A stretch of 31,295 bases of DNA from Collinsella sp. AF25-2LB (GTDB lineage Bacteria > Actinomycetota > Coriobacteriia > Coriobacteriales > Coriobacteriaceae), in NCBI RefSeq assembly GCF_003458415.1, contig NZ_QRUF01000002.1, forward strand, positions 157,731-189,025. The letters run 5' to 3'. Below are positions 24,526 to 31,295 of the stretch, piece after piece; position 1 is the first letter of the stretch; every line of letters begins with the position of its first letter. The notes beneath the pieces are model-generated. The model was not told where the DNA came from. It did not search any database and was given only the letters and a program-made list of their open reading frames with translations. The position numbers and the translations under genes are program-made.

Positions 24526-25821
24526 ATGATCCTCAATTTTTCATTTAAGAACTTTCAGAGCTTTCGAGATGCTCAACAGTTCTCGTTTGAACCGATTTCG
24601 AGCAAAAAGGAACTTGGGCCTGTGCGAGTGGCTGCGGTTTACGGCGCAAACGCGTCAGGCAAATCAAATTTCCTAAATGCTCTTTACTTTGTCTCTTACT
24701 TTATTCGTACAGGTTATGCGGCAGGCGATGCGAATTCTCAAATACCCATCGTCCCCTTTTTACTTGACTCGGAATCGCGATCAAGTGACACAGAATTCTC
24801 GATAGATTTTATCGCTAGCAACTTAAAGTATGAGTTTTCATTTGGTGTGAACAAAAATGAGGTTACATATGAGAACCTCACTGTGTATCGATCAAAACAG
24901 CCGTCCCTTCTCTATGACCGCTCTTCGATAAACGGGGAACAGTCAATTAAATTTGGTAGTACCTTTACAGGTGCAAAAAAACAACTTTGGGATATCACGC
25001 GCAATAATTCTTTGTTCTTATCTGCCGCCGCGGCGGCTGGAAGTGATGTAATTCAACCCGCATTCGCAGCCCTTGCCAATGACATCAATCTCTATGATGC
25101 AACGCATTATCTTGCAGAGCTCGCCACCATTAAAAAGCTGTTTATCAACGATGACGCACGAGCTCAGATGCTATCTCAGCTCATTAAATATGCTGACATT
25201 GGAATTGACGGCATGGATGTCCGTCAATCGGAAGGTGTCATGGGTTTAAAAGACTCACTCATTGGACTAGATGAGATTCCGGAAGAGGCACGTAATAAAA
25301 TTGCAGAAGACTTTAAATGGTCGTTTGCCTATGATCTGTTCTTCCACCACAAAGGCTCGGGAGATGGCTTTTGGCTGGACTCCGCCCATGAATCGGAGGG
25401 CACAAAAGCTGCGCTGGCGTTTTTCTCGGTTGCCTTACGCTCTTTAAGCAGTGGAGCCACAACAGTAATTGACGAGCTTGATTCGAGCCTTCATCCTACG
25501 CTCCTGCGCGACTTCGTCTCACTGTTCGCCGATCCCGACACAAATCCAAAGGGCGCGCAGCTAATCTTCTCGACCCATGATGTCACCTTGATGACGCGAA
25601 CCAGCCCTATGGAAGCGGTGCTTGAACGTGACCAGGTCTGGTTTGTGGAAAAGGACTCTGAAGGTGATTCGCAATTAATTGCTGCGATGGAGTATTCGCC
25701 TCGTGCAAATGAGAATCTGGGGCGCAATTACTTAAACGGTGTCTATGTGCCGCTGCCCAACCCAAGTTTTCATCAACTTGTGGCCCAACTCATGAAGGAA
25801 GGCGCTGACATAAATGGCTAA
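24526..25821 (+). CDS. RloA/AbiLi-like AAA15-family ATPase
   Basis: Encodes 431 residues. The start at 24526 is chosen because MILNFSFKNFQSF is the typical N-terminal strand of AAA15/ABC-like ATPases and an AAGGA stretch lies upstream; the longer frame from 24472 is unlikely. Walker A is GANASGKSN at residues 40-48, Walker B is TVIDELDSSLHP with Asp316/Glu317, and the switch motif is IFSTHD with His351. Long coiled-coil insertions of SMC-type proteins are absent, matching the RloA/AbiLi type. The stop overlaps the start of the RloB-like gene, so the two form an operon. AbiL-type pairs act in phage exclusion; whether this pair is active here is inferred. Confidence 0.8.
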   Translation: MILNFSFKNFQSFRDAQQFSFEPISSKKELGPVRVAAVYGANASGKSNFLNALYFVSYFIRTGYAAGDANSQIPIVPFLLDSESRSSDTEFSIDFIASNLKYEFSFGVNKNEVTYENLTVYRSKQPSLLYDRSSINGEQSIKFGSTFTGAKKQLWDITRNNSLFLSAAAAAGSDVIQPAFAALANDINLYDATHYLAELATIKKLFINDDARAQMLSQLIKYADIGIDGMDVRQSEGVMGLKDSLIGLDEIPEEARNKIAEDFKWSFAYDLFFHHKGSGDGFWLDSAHESEGTKAALAFFSVALRSLSSGATTVIDELDSSLHPTLLRDFVSLFADPDTNPKGAQLIFSTHDVTLMTRTSPMEAVLERDQVWFVEKDSEGDSQLIAAMEYSPRANENLGRNYLNGVYVPLPNPSFHQLVAQLMKEGADING

Positions 25822-26491
25822 GGCAGAAAGGAGAGGGCTTGCTCGCGGCCGCAAAAAGCAAACAAGAGCCAAAAGAAAGCGCCACCTAATTGTGTCTAAT
25901 GGAAAGGTGACCGAAACCGAATACTTCAACTTCCTTATTAGTGAAATGGACGTTCGCGGAAGCGTGCGTTATCGGCATATTGACGGAGACCCCTTGAAGG
26001 TCGCCAAGCAGCTCTCGCGAGAGCTCGATTCAGATAAAAAGGCCGTTAAAGCAGGCGAAATCGAAGCATTGAGTTCCGCATGGATCGTAGTCGATTCAGA
26101 TGAGTTCAGAAACCTAACCGCAGCAGAACGAGAAGCAAAGACAAAAGGAGTTAGGCTCGCGATCTCCAATCCATGCTTTGAAGTATGGCTTATCGATCAT
26201 GTCTCACCATGCCCGGAAACTTTTGCATCGACGCCACAATGTGAGAAAAGAGCGCGCGACCTTGGCGTTCTAAAATCTACTGACCCCAACAGGTCCTCCG
26301 CGTCAAAGTTCAAGTCGGTAAATCTTGAAATAATTGACGGCAACAAGGGCCAGGCTTTGACCAATGCCGCAAAGCACAATACGGATGATAAACGTCGTGC
26401 AAGAGAAATGAATCCGGACAACGTTGCCGCCTATCAAGTATGGACAGACTTGCCTGATCTTGTAGATGACGTATTTGGGTCGGGTAACTAG
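25814..26491 (+). CDS. RloB/AbiLii-like protein
   Basis: Encodes 225 residues overlapping the ATPase stop by eight bases. It starts with a basic region (RRGLARGRKKQTRAKRKRH), continues with IVSNGKVTETEYFNFLI (the E-G/K-x-x-T-E-x-x-Y-F motif of RloB), then AWIVVDSDEF (the acidic DxD motif), and NPCFEVWLIDHV. The order of motifs (E-x-Y, D-x-D, NPCFExWL) is characteristic of the RloB family (PF13707), seen in AbiLii and in CRISPR- and restriction-linked ATPase pairs. It is the likely effector partner of the ATPase, perhaps a toprim-like nuclease. It ends with TAG. Confidence 0.8.
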   Translation: MAKAERRGLARGRKKQTRAKRKRHLIVSNGKVTETEYFNFLISEMDVRGSVRYRHIDGDPLKVAKQLSRELDSDKKAVKAGEIEALSSAWIVVDSDEFRNLTAAEREAKTKGVRLAISNPCFEVWLIDHVSPCPETFASTPQCEKRARDLGVLKSTDPNRSSASKFKSVNLEIIDGNKGQALTNAAKHNTDDKRRAREMNPDNVAAYQVWTDLPDLVDDVFGSGN

Positions 26492-26551
26492 TGTGATTCA
26501 ACCCGCGTTAGGGGCAGTCTTTTAACTCAAAAAGTTGTAAACGAGGTAGCA

Positions 26552-26737
26552 ATGCTTTGGAGCTATGTTCAGCTAGAAGACGGTACTGGTCGAGCTGCAC
26601 AAGAAGATCATTCAATAGCGGACGAGGCAAATTCAACATTACCGATTTCGCTCGACGACTCTATGTCAATCGACCATGCAGTTGAGTTAACCATTACGGG
26701 CATGCCCAACGCGCTCAGGCTCTTGGAGAACTCATGA
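26552..26737 (+). CDS. small gene upstream of the Doc-DUF3825 gene, candidate antitoxin
   Basis: Encodes 61 residues. It starts MLWSYVQLEDGTG and ends TGMPNALRLLENS. An ACGAGG stretch lies about six bases ahead. Its stop overlaps the ATG of the Fic-type gene (ATGATGG), the common layout of a toxin-antitoxin pair with the small gene first. No DNA-binding motif of the Phd or AbrB type is clear, so antitoxin status rests on size, overlap and position. It may be a truncated gene. Confidence 0.55.
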   Translation: MLWSYVQLEDGTGRAAQEDHSIADEANSTLPISLDDSMSIDHAVELTITGMPNALRLLENS

Positions 26738-28083
26738 TGGCGGCTACGCGGCGGAGCGCTCGTCCGTTCGCGCCGCTCGTGCTCGATGATGCCGGTTCGC
26801 TCGAAGATATGGCCGCGGCCGCGATGCGCCTGCACAGCACGCTGATGACGGTCGGGCGCTGCTATACAACCGACGCCACAGGCGACCGGGCCGCGCTTGA
26901 GCTTGGACGCGTCGAGTCCGTGCTTGCGGGTGCATTCTGTACGATATTCGGTCAATCGCCGGCCGATCGCTTCGCAGACATCTTTGACCAGGTCACCTAC
27001 GTGGCCGAGCACATGGTCAAGGACCACATCTTTGAAGACGGTAACAAACGAACCAGCCTTGTCTTTGCGTTGTCCGTCTTAAGGTTCGCCGGCACTCCGG
27101 TCGAGCTGTCCGACAGCCCCGAGCCCAAAGACAACCAGTACTACGCCTGGATCCAAGACCTCGTATCCGGAAACCGCACGACCAGTGGGCTCGCCGAAGA
27201 GCTACGCCGCGGTTGCATTGCGGATATGGCCGACCCGTCGCACGTACAGAATCAAAGCATCCGCACGCCAGCTATGAGATGGATTGGACGCCACATGGAG
27301 ATCCCCAACACCCTGTGCAGCAATGTATACGACTTCGCGTTTTGCCCCGAGCCCTGCTACGACCGCTTGGCCGACCTCGCCGACCCCGAGGACTGGGGTC
27401 CCGGCAACCGCATCCTCAAAAACTACCTGTCGTTTTCGTTTAGCCGCGCAGTATTTTTGACCGAGCGCGACGTGGACCAGACCGCGCCGTCCAACCTGCC
27501 GCTGGTGTTCGACGACGACCGATGCCTGTTTAACACCGGCCTGTACACGCGCCGCTACGAGACCATCTACGGCCTGTTTGAGCCCAACACCAAGCCCGAC
27601 GCGCGCCAGCGCTGGTTTTTGAAGGGCTTCTTTAAGGAGAGCGACCCCATGCTGGTCTCGTTTGAGTACCTGCCGTGCCGCGTGCGCTTTGCCGAGGACC
27701 CCTCCGAGCTTGTCTTTGACTACCGCCTGCCCATCCGCTCCAACATCGACCACATTCTGGGCGACGAGGAGAACCTGACGCGCATTCCTGCTAGCCTGAT
27801 GGGGGAGGACAACTCGCTGCTGCTGCGTCGCGCCTTTGAGGGGGCTGTCGTCGAGGCCGCCCGCCGCGCCGCAGCCAAATATACGCTCGCGGTGCCGCAG
27901 TTCTACGGCGGCCGGATCCAGCTACTCCTACCGCTGTGCCTGACCGGCGACAAGCCCGAGCTGGCGCTGACCATCCAACGCGAGGACGGTTTCTACGCCG
28001 CGCGCACCTGTCTCACGCTCGACATGGCCTACAACAACGCGCGACTTATCTGCCGCCCCGAAACCTCGTGGATTAAACGATAA
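26734..28083 (+). CDS. Doc-like Fic domain fused to DUF3825
   Basis: Encodes 449 residues. The N-terminal 150 residues carry a Doc-type Fic domain with HIFEDGNKRTS (His98 to Arg106), the catalytic HxFx(D/N)GNKR motif that transfers a phosphate or nucleotide to a target protein. No conventional Fic inhibitory helix was identified. The rest (about 180-400) matches DUF3825: CSNVYDFAF, ILKNYLSFSFSRAVFL, FNTGLYTRRYETIYGLFEPN and WFLKGFF. DUF3825 is a poorly known domain met with RNA-related partners, so the fusion is an unusual toxin-like combination. It is GC-rich and the reading frame is intact. The small gene overlapping its start may be its antitoxin. Confidence 0.78.
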   Translation: MMAATRRSARPFAPLVLDDAGSLEDMAAAAMRLHSTLMTVGRCYTTDATGDRAALELGRVESVLAGAFCTIFGQSPADRFADIFDQVTYVAEHMVKDHIFEDGNKRTSLVFALSVLRFAGTPVELSDSPEPKDNQYYAWIQDLVSGNRTTSGLAEELRRGCIADMADPSHVQNQSIRTPAMRWIGRHMEIPNTLCSNVYDFAFCPEPCYDRLADLADPEDWGPGNRILKNYLSFSFSRAVFLTERDVDQTAPSNLPLVFDDDRCLFNTGLYTRRYETIYGLFEPNTKPDARQRWFLKGFFKESDPMLVSFEYLPCRVRFAEDPSELVFDYRLPIRSNIDHILGDEENLTRIPASLMGEDNSLLLRRAFEGAVVEAARRAAAKYTLAVPQFYGGRIQLLLPLCLTGDKPELALTIQREDGFYAARTCLTLDMAYNNARLICRPETSWIKR

Positions 28084-28171
28084 AGGGTGATTTAGCTGCG
28101 GTTTTGCCGATTGTTTTGGTTGTTTTGACTTGGCTAGCACCCACGAATTTAAAATCGAGGGCAAAAAGTTC

Positions 28172-28201
28172 TTGGAAAACCTCGCGCGGCTATGTTAGTA
28201 T
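28172..28201 (+). promoter_or_regulatory. promoter of tRNA-Val
   Basis: TTGGAA (28172-28177) and TAGTAT (28196-28201) separated by 18 bases, with the tRNA starting about 20 bases downstream. Confidence 0.5.
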
Positions 28202-28221
28202 CTCTTTTGCCGAAAGGCGAC

Positions 28222-28296
28222 GGGCGATTGGCTCAGGGGTAGAGCATATCCTTCACACGGATGGGGTCACAAGTTCGAATCTTGTATCGCCCACCA
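28222..28296 (+). tRNA. tRNA-Val (anticodon CAC)
   Basis: The acceptor stem GGGCGAT pairs with ATCGCCC, the anticodon loop TTCACAC gives anticodon CAC (codon GTG), and the T-arm TTCGAAT is present. The gene includes an encoded discriminator A plus CCA. The cloverleaf is complete. It serves as a likely integration target: see the tail-like repeats just downstream. Confidence 0.92.
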
Positions 28297-28306
28297 TCAA
28301 AAGCGC

Positions 28307-28340
28307 AGGTCAGAGGTGTTAAGCTTCTGACCTTTTTCTT
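28307..28340 (+). terminator. terminator after tRNA-Val
   Basis: GGTCAGA ... TCTGACC stem with an 11-nt loop, followed by TTTTTCTTTTTG. Confidence 0.72.
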
Positions 28341-28342
28341 TT

Positions 28343-28380
28343 TGACACCAAGGCTGACACCAAAAGTGACACCAAATTTT
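28343..28380 (-). other. integrase-tail relic / attachment-site scar at tRNA-Val
   Basis: Three direct copies of TGACACCAA occur in 35 bases. Read on the minus strand they encode KFGVTFGVSLGVK followed by a Lys run, which resembles the C-terminal tail of tyrosine integrases whose genes abut a tRNA attachment site. The rest of 28381-28738 is AT-rich near 28380-28430 and has no supported gene. A minus-strand frame near 28640-28715 reads SDYLGEHHAGKYRKLTKH and may be another relic. Confidence 0.4.
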
Positions 28381-28738
28381 TGATTTTTATTAAAATGGGG
28401 TCCCGTTTTATATTGAGCATGTCCCCTTCACAATTCCTACACATGTATAAAAGCACCCGTACCGGCTCACGCTAGGTGACGTCATCGCACGTTTTGTGAA
28501 AAGCGTCTGCGCTCATTCCTTGAATTCTCTGCGCAATCTACGAGCAATTGTGAAGACTGAGACTAGACGCACGGCTTCACTACCTGCGCATTCCATCAAT
28601 CGCGCCTGCTTTCATCACAACCCATCCCTCTTTTGGTCAGTGTTTGGTCAGCTTCCGGTACTTACCCGCATGATGCTCACCTAGATAATCAGACCCGTAA
28701 GTCACACGGCTCATGCCGGAAGCTAGGGGGAGGTCCAC

Positions 28739-29893
28739 ATGGACGAGATTGTCTGCGCAAACACCGCATTCCGTTACTGGCGCTGCCCACCGCAGGTGCG
28801 CGATCTCTACCCGCGTCTGCCCAACTCTGAAGACGGCTGGCGCGCCCTATCCCAAGCCCCTTTCGTAACCGACGTCCTCAAGACGCCAGTCATCACAGCA
28901 GCATCAACACGAAGCAACCTGCATTCCGAGACAAGACGGACCATCCGATGGAACAGCGCCTATATAGAGAAGGTTTCCATCGACACGGGTATGGGCTTTA
29001 GCGTCACAGACCCTCTTAATACGCTATACACCATGACTCGAAGCGTTTCTTCATGCGACTTGGTTCTGGCTATGTACGAGTTCTGCGGATGGTTCTCAGT
29101 TTTTAAACCATCGCCCGCGGTCGACATGGCACTTGAGCAGGCAAAATCAGAAGAAGAGCAGTACACCACAGAAAGTCTGTTTGAACTAGACGAAACACAA
29201 GACGAGGCCCCATGGAAGCGAGTCTATGCTCGGGCGCACCAGAAGGATAGTGAGAATAATCAAAGTGGGCAGCAGAATAACGGATCCGGAAATAAAGCTA
29301 ACGGAAAGGGAACATCGCTCTGGATGAGAAAGCCTCTTATTGAAATAGAAGAACTGCACAGATTTGCAGCGAAGGTTAAGGGCGAGATGTGGGGAAAGCA
29401 ATTCTACGAAGCCGCACAGCAGGTAATGGGTATTGCGGCATCCCCGCTAGAAGTTGCTGGAATCATGTTGCTAAGTCATCCGAGACGTGCCGGCGGAGCG
29501 GAGTTTAAAAACATATACGTCAACGACTTAACACCGCTGTCGAATTCAGCTCGGAAAATCGCAGGTCAGAAAGTCTGTTACGGCGATATCGTCATCGTAA
29601 ACCCAATAACAATGAAGGCTGTGATTATCGAACTTCAAGGAGAGGTTATCCATGGATCGGGCGCTGTGCTTGACCACGATGCCTCTCGAATGACAGCATT
29701 GCAAAGCATGGGATACGACGTATTTCTTGTAACTCATGACATGCTCAATGATCACGAACAGCTTGATGCCATCATTCACAGTGTGTGTAAGCGATTGGAG
29801 TTGCGCTACAAGCCAAAAACCGAGGCGATGAGATGTGCTGAAACCAGATTACGGGCCAACGTTCTGTGCAATTGGCTTGGTATTGGTAAGTAA
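28739..29893 (+). CDS. PD-(D/E)XK-like protein of Coriobacteriia-type family
   Basis: Encodes 384 residues with an AGGGGGAGG ribosome site. The N-terminal third begins with CANTAFRYWRCPPQVRDLYP, a start motif I have seen in many paralogues in Coriobacteriia genomes. The middle (150-200) is Ser/Gly/Asn-rich. The C-terminal domain has the layout of a Vsr/DUF559-like nuclease core: Asp283 in YGDIVIV, Glu298 in VIIELQGE, then DASRMTALQSMGYDVFLVTHDML. No DNA-binding motif is certain. It may act as a nuclease toxin or in type IV AbiEi-like systems, but this is not established. A paralogue family is the more secure statement. Confidence 0.6.
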   Translation: MDEIVCANTAFRYWRCPPQVRDLYPRLPNSEDGWRALSQAPFVTDVLKTPVITAASTRSNLHSETRRTIRWNSAYIEKVSIDTGMGFSVTDPLNTLYTMTRSVSSCDLVLAMYEFCGWFSVFKPSPAVDMALEQAKSEEEQYTTESLFELDETQDEAPWKRVYARAHQKDSENNQSGQQNNGSGNKANGKGTSLWMRKPLIEIEELHRFAAKVKGEMWGKQFYEAAQQVMGIAASPLEVAGIMLLSHPRRAGGAEFKNIYVNDLTPLSNSARKIAGQKVCYGDIVIVNPITMKAVIIELQGEVIHGSGAVLDHDASRMTALQSMGYDVFLVTHDMLNDHEQLDAIIHSVCKRLELRYKPKTEAMRCAETRLRANVLCNWLGIGK

Positions 29894-29943
29894 TAATGGC
29901 CTAGTGAGCATTTTTAATACTTTATATGCTGCCAGTAATTAAG
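29894..29943. other. short intergenic, no gene seen
   Basis: AT-rich spacer before the repeated element; nothing recognised. Confidence 0.4.
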
Positions 29944-30110
29944 TGCCATTTTAAAACAATGCCGGTTTACTACGTTGGATTGAGGGTGGCTGAACACACC
30001 GAATTCGCCGCTCATAAAACCGCAGGTAGATAACCTGCCCGTTTTGCGAAAGCAGGCGTGAGGTCGGAAATCCGGGAATCGTCGTAGTAAACCGGTCCGT
30101 TTATGAAGCG
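29944..30110. repeat. structured repeat element, copy A
   Basis: A 134-nt core (29962-30095) is bounded by a perfect 13-bp inverted repeat (CCGGTTTACTACG ... CGTAGTAAACCGG). The motif TGCCATTTTAAAAC precedes it. The internal core AAAACCGCAGGTAGA begins exactly 54 nt after the start of the left arm. A small hairpin GCAGGT ... ACCTGC follows inside. It has a matching copy 1,045 bases downstream. Strand of transcription, if any, is unknown. See findings. Confidence 0.75.
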
Positions 30111-30368
30111 ACCAGCTGGCGCGAGCTACGCACGGTTCAGTAAATTGGCCCGAAGGCGCGGATAGAGGCTCAGACGAAACCCTCCCGCGGAAGCACCGCG
30201 GATTGCTTTGTTCTGACCGGTGGCACCTGGGTCGACATGCCGAACCCCGGGAAGGAGGGCGAGCTTGCCGCTGCCCGCGGGGCGCGCCCCGCGGGCTATT
30301 TCGGGCATCGTGTGTCTCTTCGGCCCCGCGCCGTTCCACGCACCGTAAAATCTTTTCCAAAATTGTCC
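30111..30368. other. GC-rich intergenic stretch with a 24-bp palindrome
   Basis: About 260 bases with no convincing gene. At 30273-30296 there is a perfect palindrome (GCCCGCGGGGCG ... CGCCCCGCGGGC) that can fold as a hairpin or be a binding site. A minus-strand frame of about 148 codons over 29914-30360 is Arg/Pro-rich and not supported. Confidence 0.45.
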
Positions 30369-30397
30369 TTGCATCGGCGGGGGAGTTCCCGTATAGT
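30369..30397 (+). promoter_or_regulatory. promoter of tRNA-Ala
   Basis: TTGCAT (30369-30374) and TATAGT (30392-30397) with an ideal 17-base spacer, about 13 bases before the tRNA gene. Confidence 0.75.
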
Positions 30398-30409
30398 ACT
30401 TCTTCGCAC

Positions 30410-30482
30410 GGGGGCGTAGCTCAGCTGGGAGAGCGCTTGACTGGCAGTCAAGAGGTCAGGGGTTCGATCCCCCTCGTCTCCA
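30410..30482 (+). tRNA. tRNA-Ala (anticodon GGC)
   Basis: The 73-nt cloverleaf has acceptor stem GGGGGCG with CGTCTCC (two G-U pairs). The anticodon stem CTTGA/TCAAG encloses loop CTGGCAG, giving GGC (codon GCC), and the T-arm contains TTCGATC. CCA is not encoded. Confidence 0.92.
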
Positions 30483-30497
30483 CCCGAGCATTGAATG

Positions 30498-30526
30498 AGG
30501 CTCTAACGCAAGTTGGGGCCTTTTTT
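30498..30526 (+). terminator. terminator after tRNA-Ala
   Basis: AGGCTCTA ... TGGGGCCT stem with an 8-nt loop and a T-run of seven. The stretch from 30527 to 30647 holds nothing recognisable. Confidence 0.75.
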
Positions 30527-30647
30527 CATATCTATCGATTTACGCCATGTGTTGACTGGGCAGCATCTTGGCGACATACCCATTGTTAATTACGAATATG
30601 AATGTTAATAACTTTACGTTTCTGGATGGCAAACCTAGTCTGCAGCG

Positions 30648-30680
30648 CCAATAACAAAGAGGCCGGGCGTAATGCCCGGC
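30648..30680 (-). terminator. terminator for the minus-strand tRNA
   Basis: On the minus strand the stem GCCGGGC ... GCCCGGC with a 5-nt loop is followed by CTCTTTGTTATT. It lies 15 bases past the 3' end of the minus-strand tRNA. Confidence 0.65.
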
Positions 30681-30695
30681 TTCGAAATACTCTGG

Positions 30696-30768
30696 TGGGC
30701 CCTCCGGGATTCGAACCCAGAACCCAGGGATTATGAGTCCCCTGCGCTAACCGTTGCGCCAAGAGCCC
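30696..30768 (-). tRNA. tRNA with anticodon CAT (Met, or Ile2)
   Basis: The 73-nt minus-strand cloverleaf has acceptor GGGCTCT with AGGGCCC and anticodon loop CTCATAA (anticodon CAT). The anticodon stem GGGGA/TCCCT and the T-arm TTCGAAT are well formed. CAT can be elongator Met or lysidine-modified Ile2. The identity elements are not decisive by eye. It is not an initiator, because the anticodon stem lacks the three G-C pairs in the expected order. Confidence 0.85.
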
Positions 30769-30988
30769 TTATGAACGGTGAATGCAATTCTAGCAAAGGC
30801 AACTCAGGCCTAATTTCTTCGCTTCACGTCGTGAAATACTACCATGCACGAGCAAGTCGCACAACGCAAGATCAAGTTCGATGCTAAACAACAGCTAATC
30901 TAGGCCCGCCGCAGATAAAAAGTGTTTTATAAAAAGTTAAGGCCTTAAATTCAGGGCTCCAAAACATTTCTGCGTGAATTCAACCTGA
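30769..30988. other. intergenic, about 220 bases, no gene supported
   Basis: Possible upstream region of the minus-strand tRNA (near 30769-30830). No coding frame with a start and ribosome site is seen. Confidence 0.4.
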
Positions 30989-31155
30989 TGCCATTTCAAA
31001 ACCATGCTGGTTTACTACGACGGATCGGCGACCCCCGAGCACCGCGTGTTCTCCGTTTGCAAAACCGCAGGTAGAAAGCCCGACGGTTACACGAAAAGGC
31101 GTGCGTGGTCGAACATTCCTGATTCATCGTAGTAAACCGGCATAGTTCTGAGGCG
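30989..31155. repeat. structured repeat element, copy B
   Basis: The same architecture as copy A: the 134-nt unit is 31007-31140, the core AAAACCGCAGGTAGA is at 31061-31075, again 54 nt from the left arm, and TGCCATTTCAAAAC lies 18 bases before the arm. The outer stem here extends to 17 pairs (31004-31020 with 31127-31143), with one G-T pair. Internal sequence differs at roughly half the positions without any gap. Confidence 0.75.
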
Positions 31156-31295
31156 CAGATGAGGGACGGTTCGCAATCGGACCCGATAATGGGACTGGCG
31201 ACGCATAGGAAATCCGGTTGCGCGGGGAGGGTCACGTTCCGCGCGCCAATTCGGCCGGCGTACGGGCCGTGCGGGGGTCGGGCGCCCCCGCGGGC
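31156..31295. other. GC-rich window end, hairpin-rich, no gene seen
   Basis: Ends in GC-rich palindromic sequence (GCGGGGG ... CCCCCGC, about 31271-31291), cut by the window edge. Confidence 0.35.

Noticed and set aside
28343..28380. CRISPR-like short repeats
   Set aside because: Only three closely packed TGACACCAA units without proper spacers; better explained as an integrase-tail coding relic.
30220..30300. SRP RNA or T-box leader
   Set aside because: GGTGGCACC and GGGAAGGAGGGCG were considered, but the SRP GGAAGGAAGCAGC loop and the T-box GGxACCGCG motif are absent.
29914..30360. Minus-strand 148-codon frame over repeat copy A
   Set aside because: Arg/Pro-rich and crosses the structured repeat and palindrome. 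Copy B has no matching frame.

Overview
The window looks like a chromosomal accessory region of a Gram-positive actinobacterium of the class Coriobacteriia, most likely Collinsella or a close relative. This is inferred from the GC-rich backbone genes (rhamnose reductase, UDP-glucose dehydrogenase remnant, LPXTG surface protein, Doc-like gene), the LPKTG sortase signal, and a nuclease-like protein of a kind I associate with Coriobacteriia. No rRNA or other decisive marker is present, so the genus is tentative. Coding density is good in the first 13.9 kb and patchy afterwards.

Region 1 (1-13.9 kb) is a surface-glycan locus read entirely on the + strand. It opens with the 3' part of a GC-rich dTDP-4-dehydrorhamnose reductase. 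It then switches abruptly, with a 4-base overlap, to AT-rich genes for a Wzy-like membrane protein, a putative glycosyltransferase and a Wzx-type flippase. Next come the genes for CMP-pseudaminic acid: a CapE/FnlA-type dehydratase (in the PseB position), a serine-acetyltransferase-like protein, PseC, PseF, PseI, an extended SDR, a PseH-like GNAT, PseG and an ATP-grasp enzyme. A small membrane-anchored coiled-coil protein and a strong terminator end the run. The genes could make UDP-GlcNAc into CMP-Pse or a tailored relative and polymerise and export a glycan by a Wzx/Wzy route.

Region 2 (14-20.3 kb) is a graveyard of defence and recombination genes. It holds a frameshifted AbiH-like gene, a 3' scrap of UDP-glucose dehydrogenase, and a tyrosine-recombinase N-terminus run into a conserved small gene. 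It also holds a type I restriction hsdS relic whose frame is broken only by TAG codons, an intact HEPN-type protein, the C-terminal part of a UvrD-like helicase, a small membrane protein and short coding relics.

Region 3 (20.2-28.1 kb) carries mostly intact genes: a TIR-like effector-type protein, an LPKTG-anchored surface protein, two proteins I cannot name, a RloA-RloB (AbiL-like) ATPase/RloB pair, and a Doc-type Fic domain fused to DUF3825 with a small gene just upstream.

Region 4 (28.1-31.3 kb) has three tRNA genes (Val-CAC, Ala-GGC, and a CAT tRNA on the minus strand), a probable integration scar at the tRNA-Val 3' end, and a PD-(D/E)XK-like protein. It also has two diverged but gap-free copies of a 134-nt element closed by a 13-17 bp inverted repeat. 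This pair is the least explained structure in the window and the best candidate for something undescribed. Functional calls are by eye from motifs; no database search was run.
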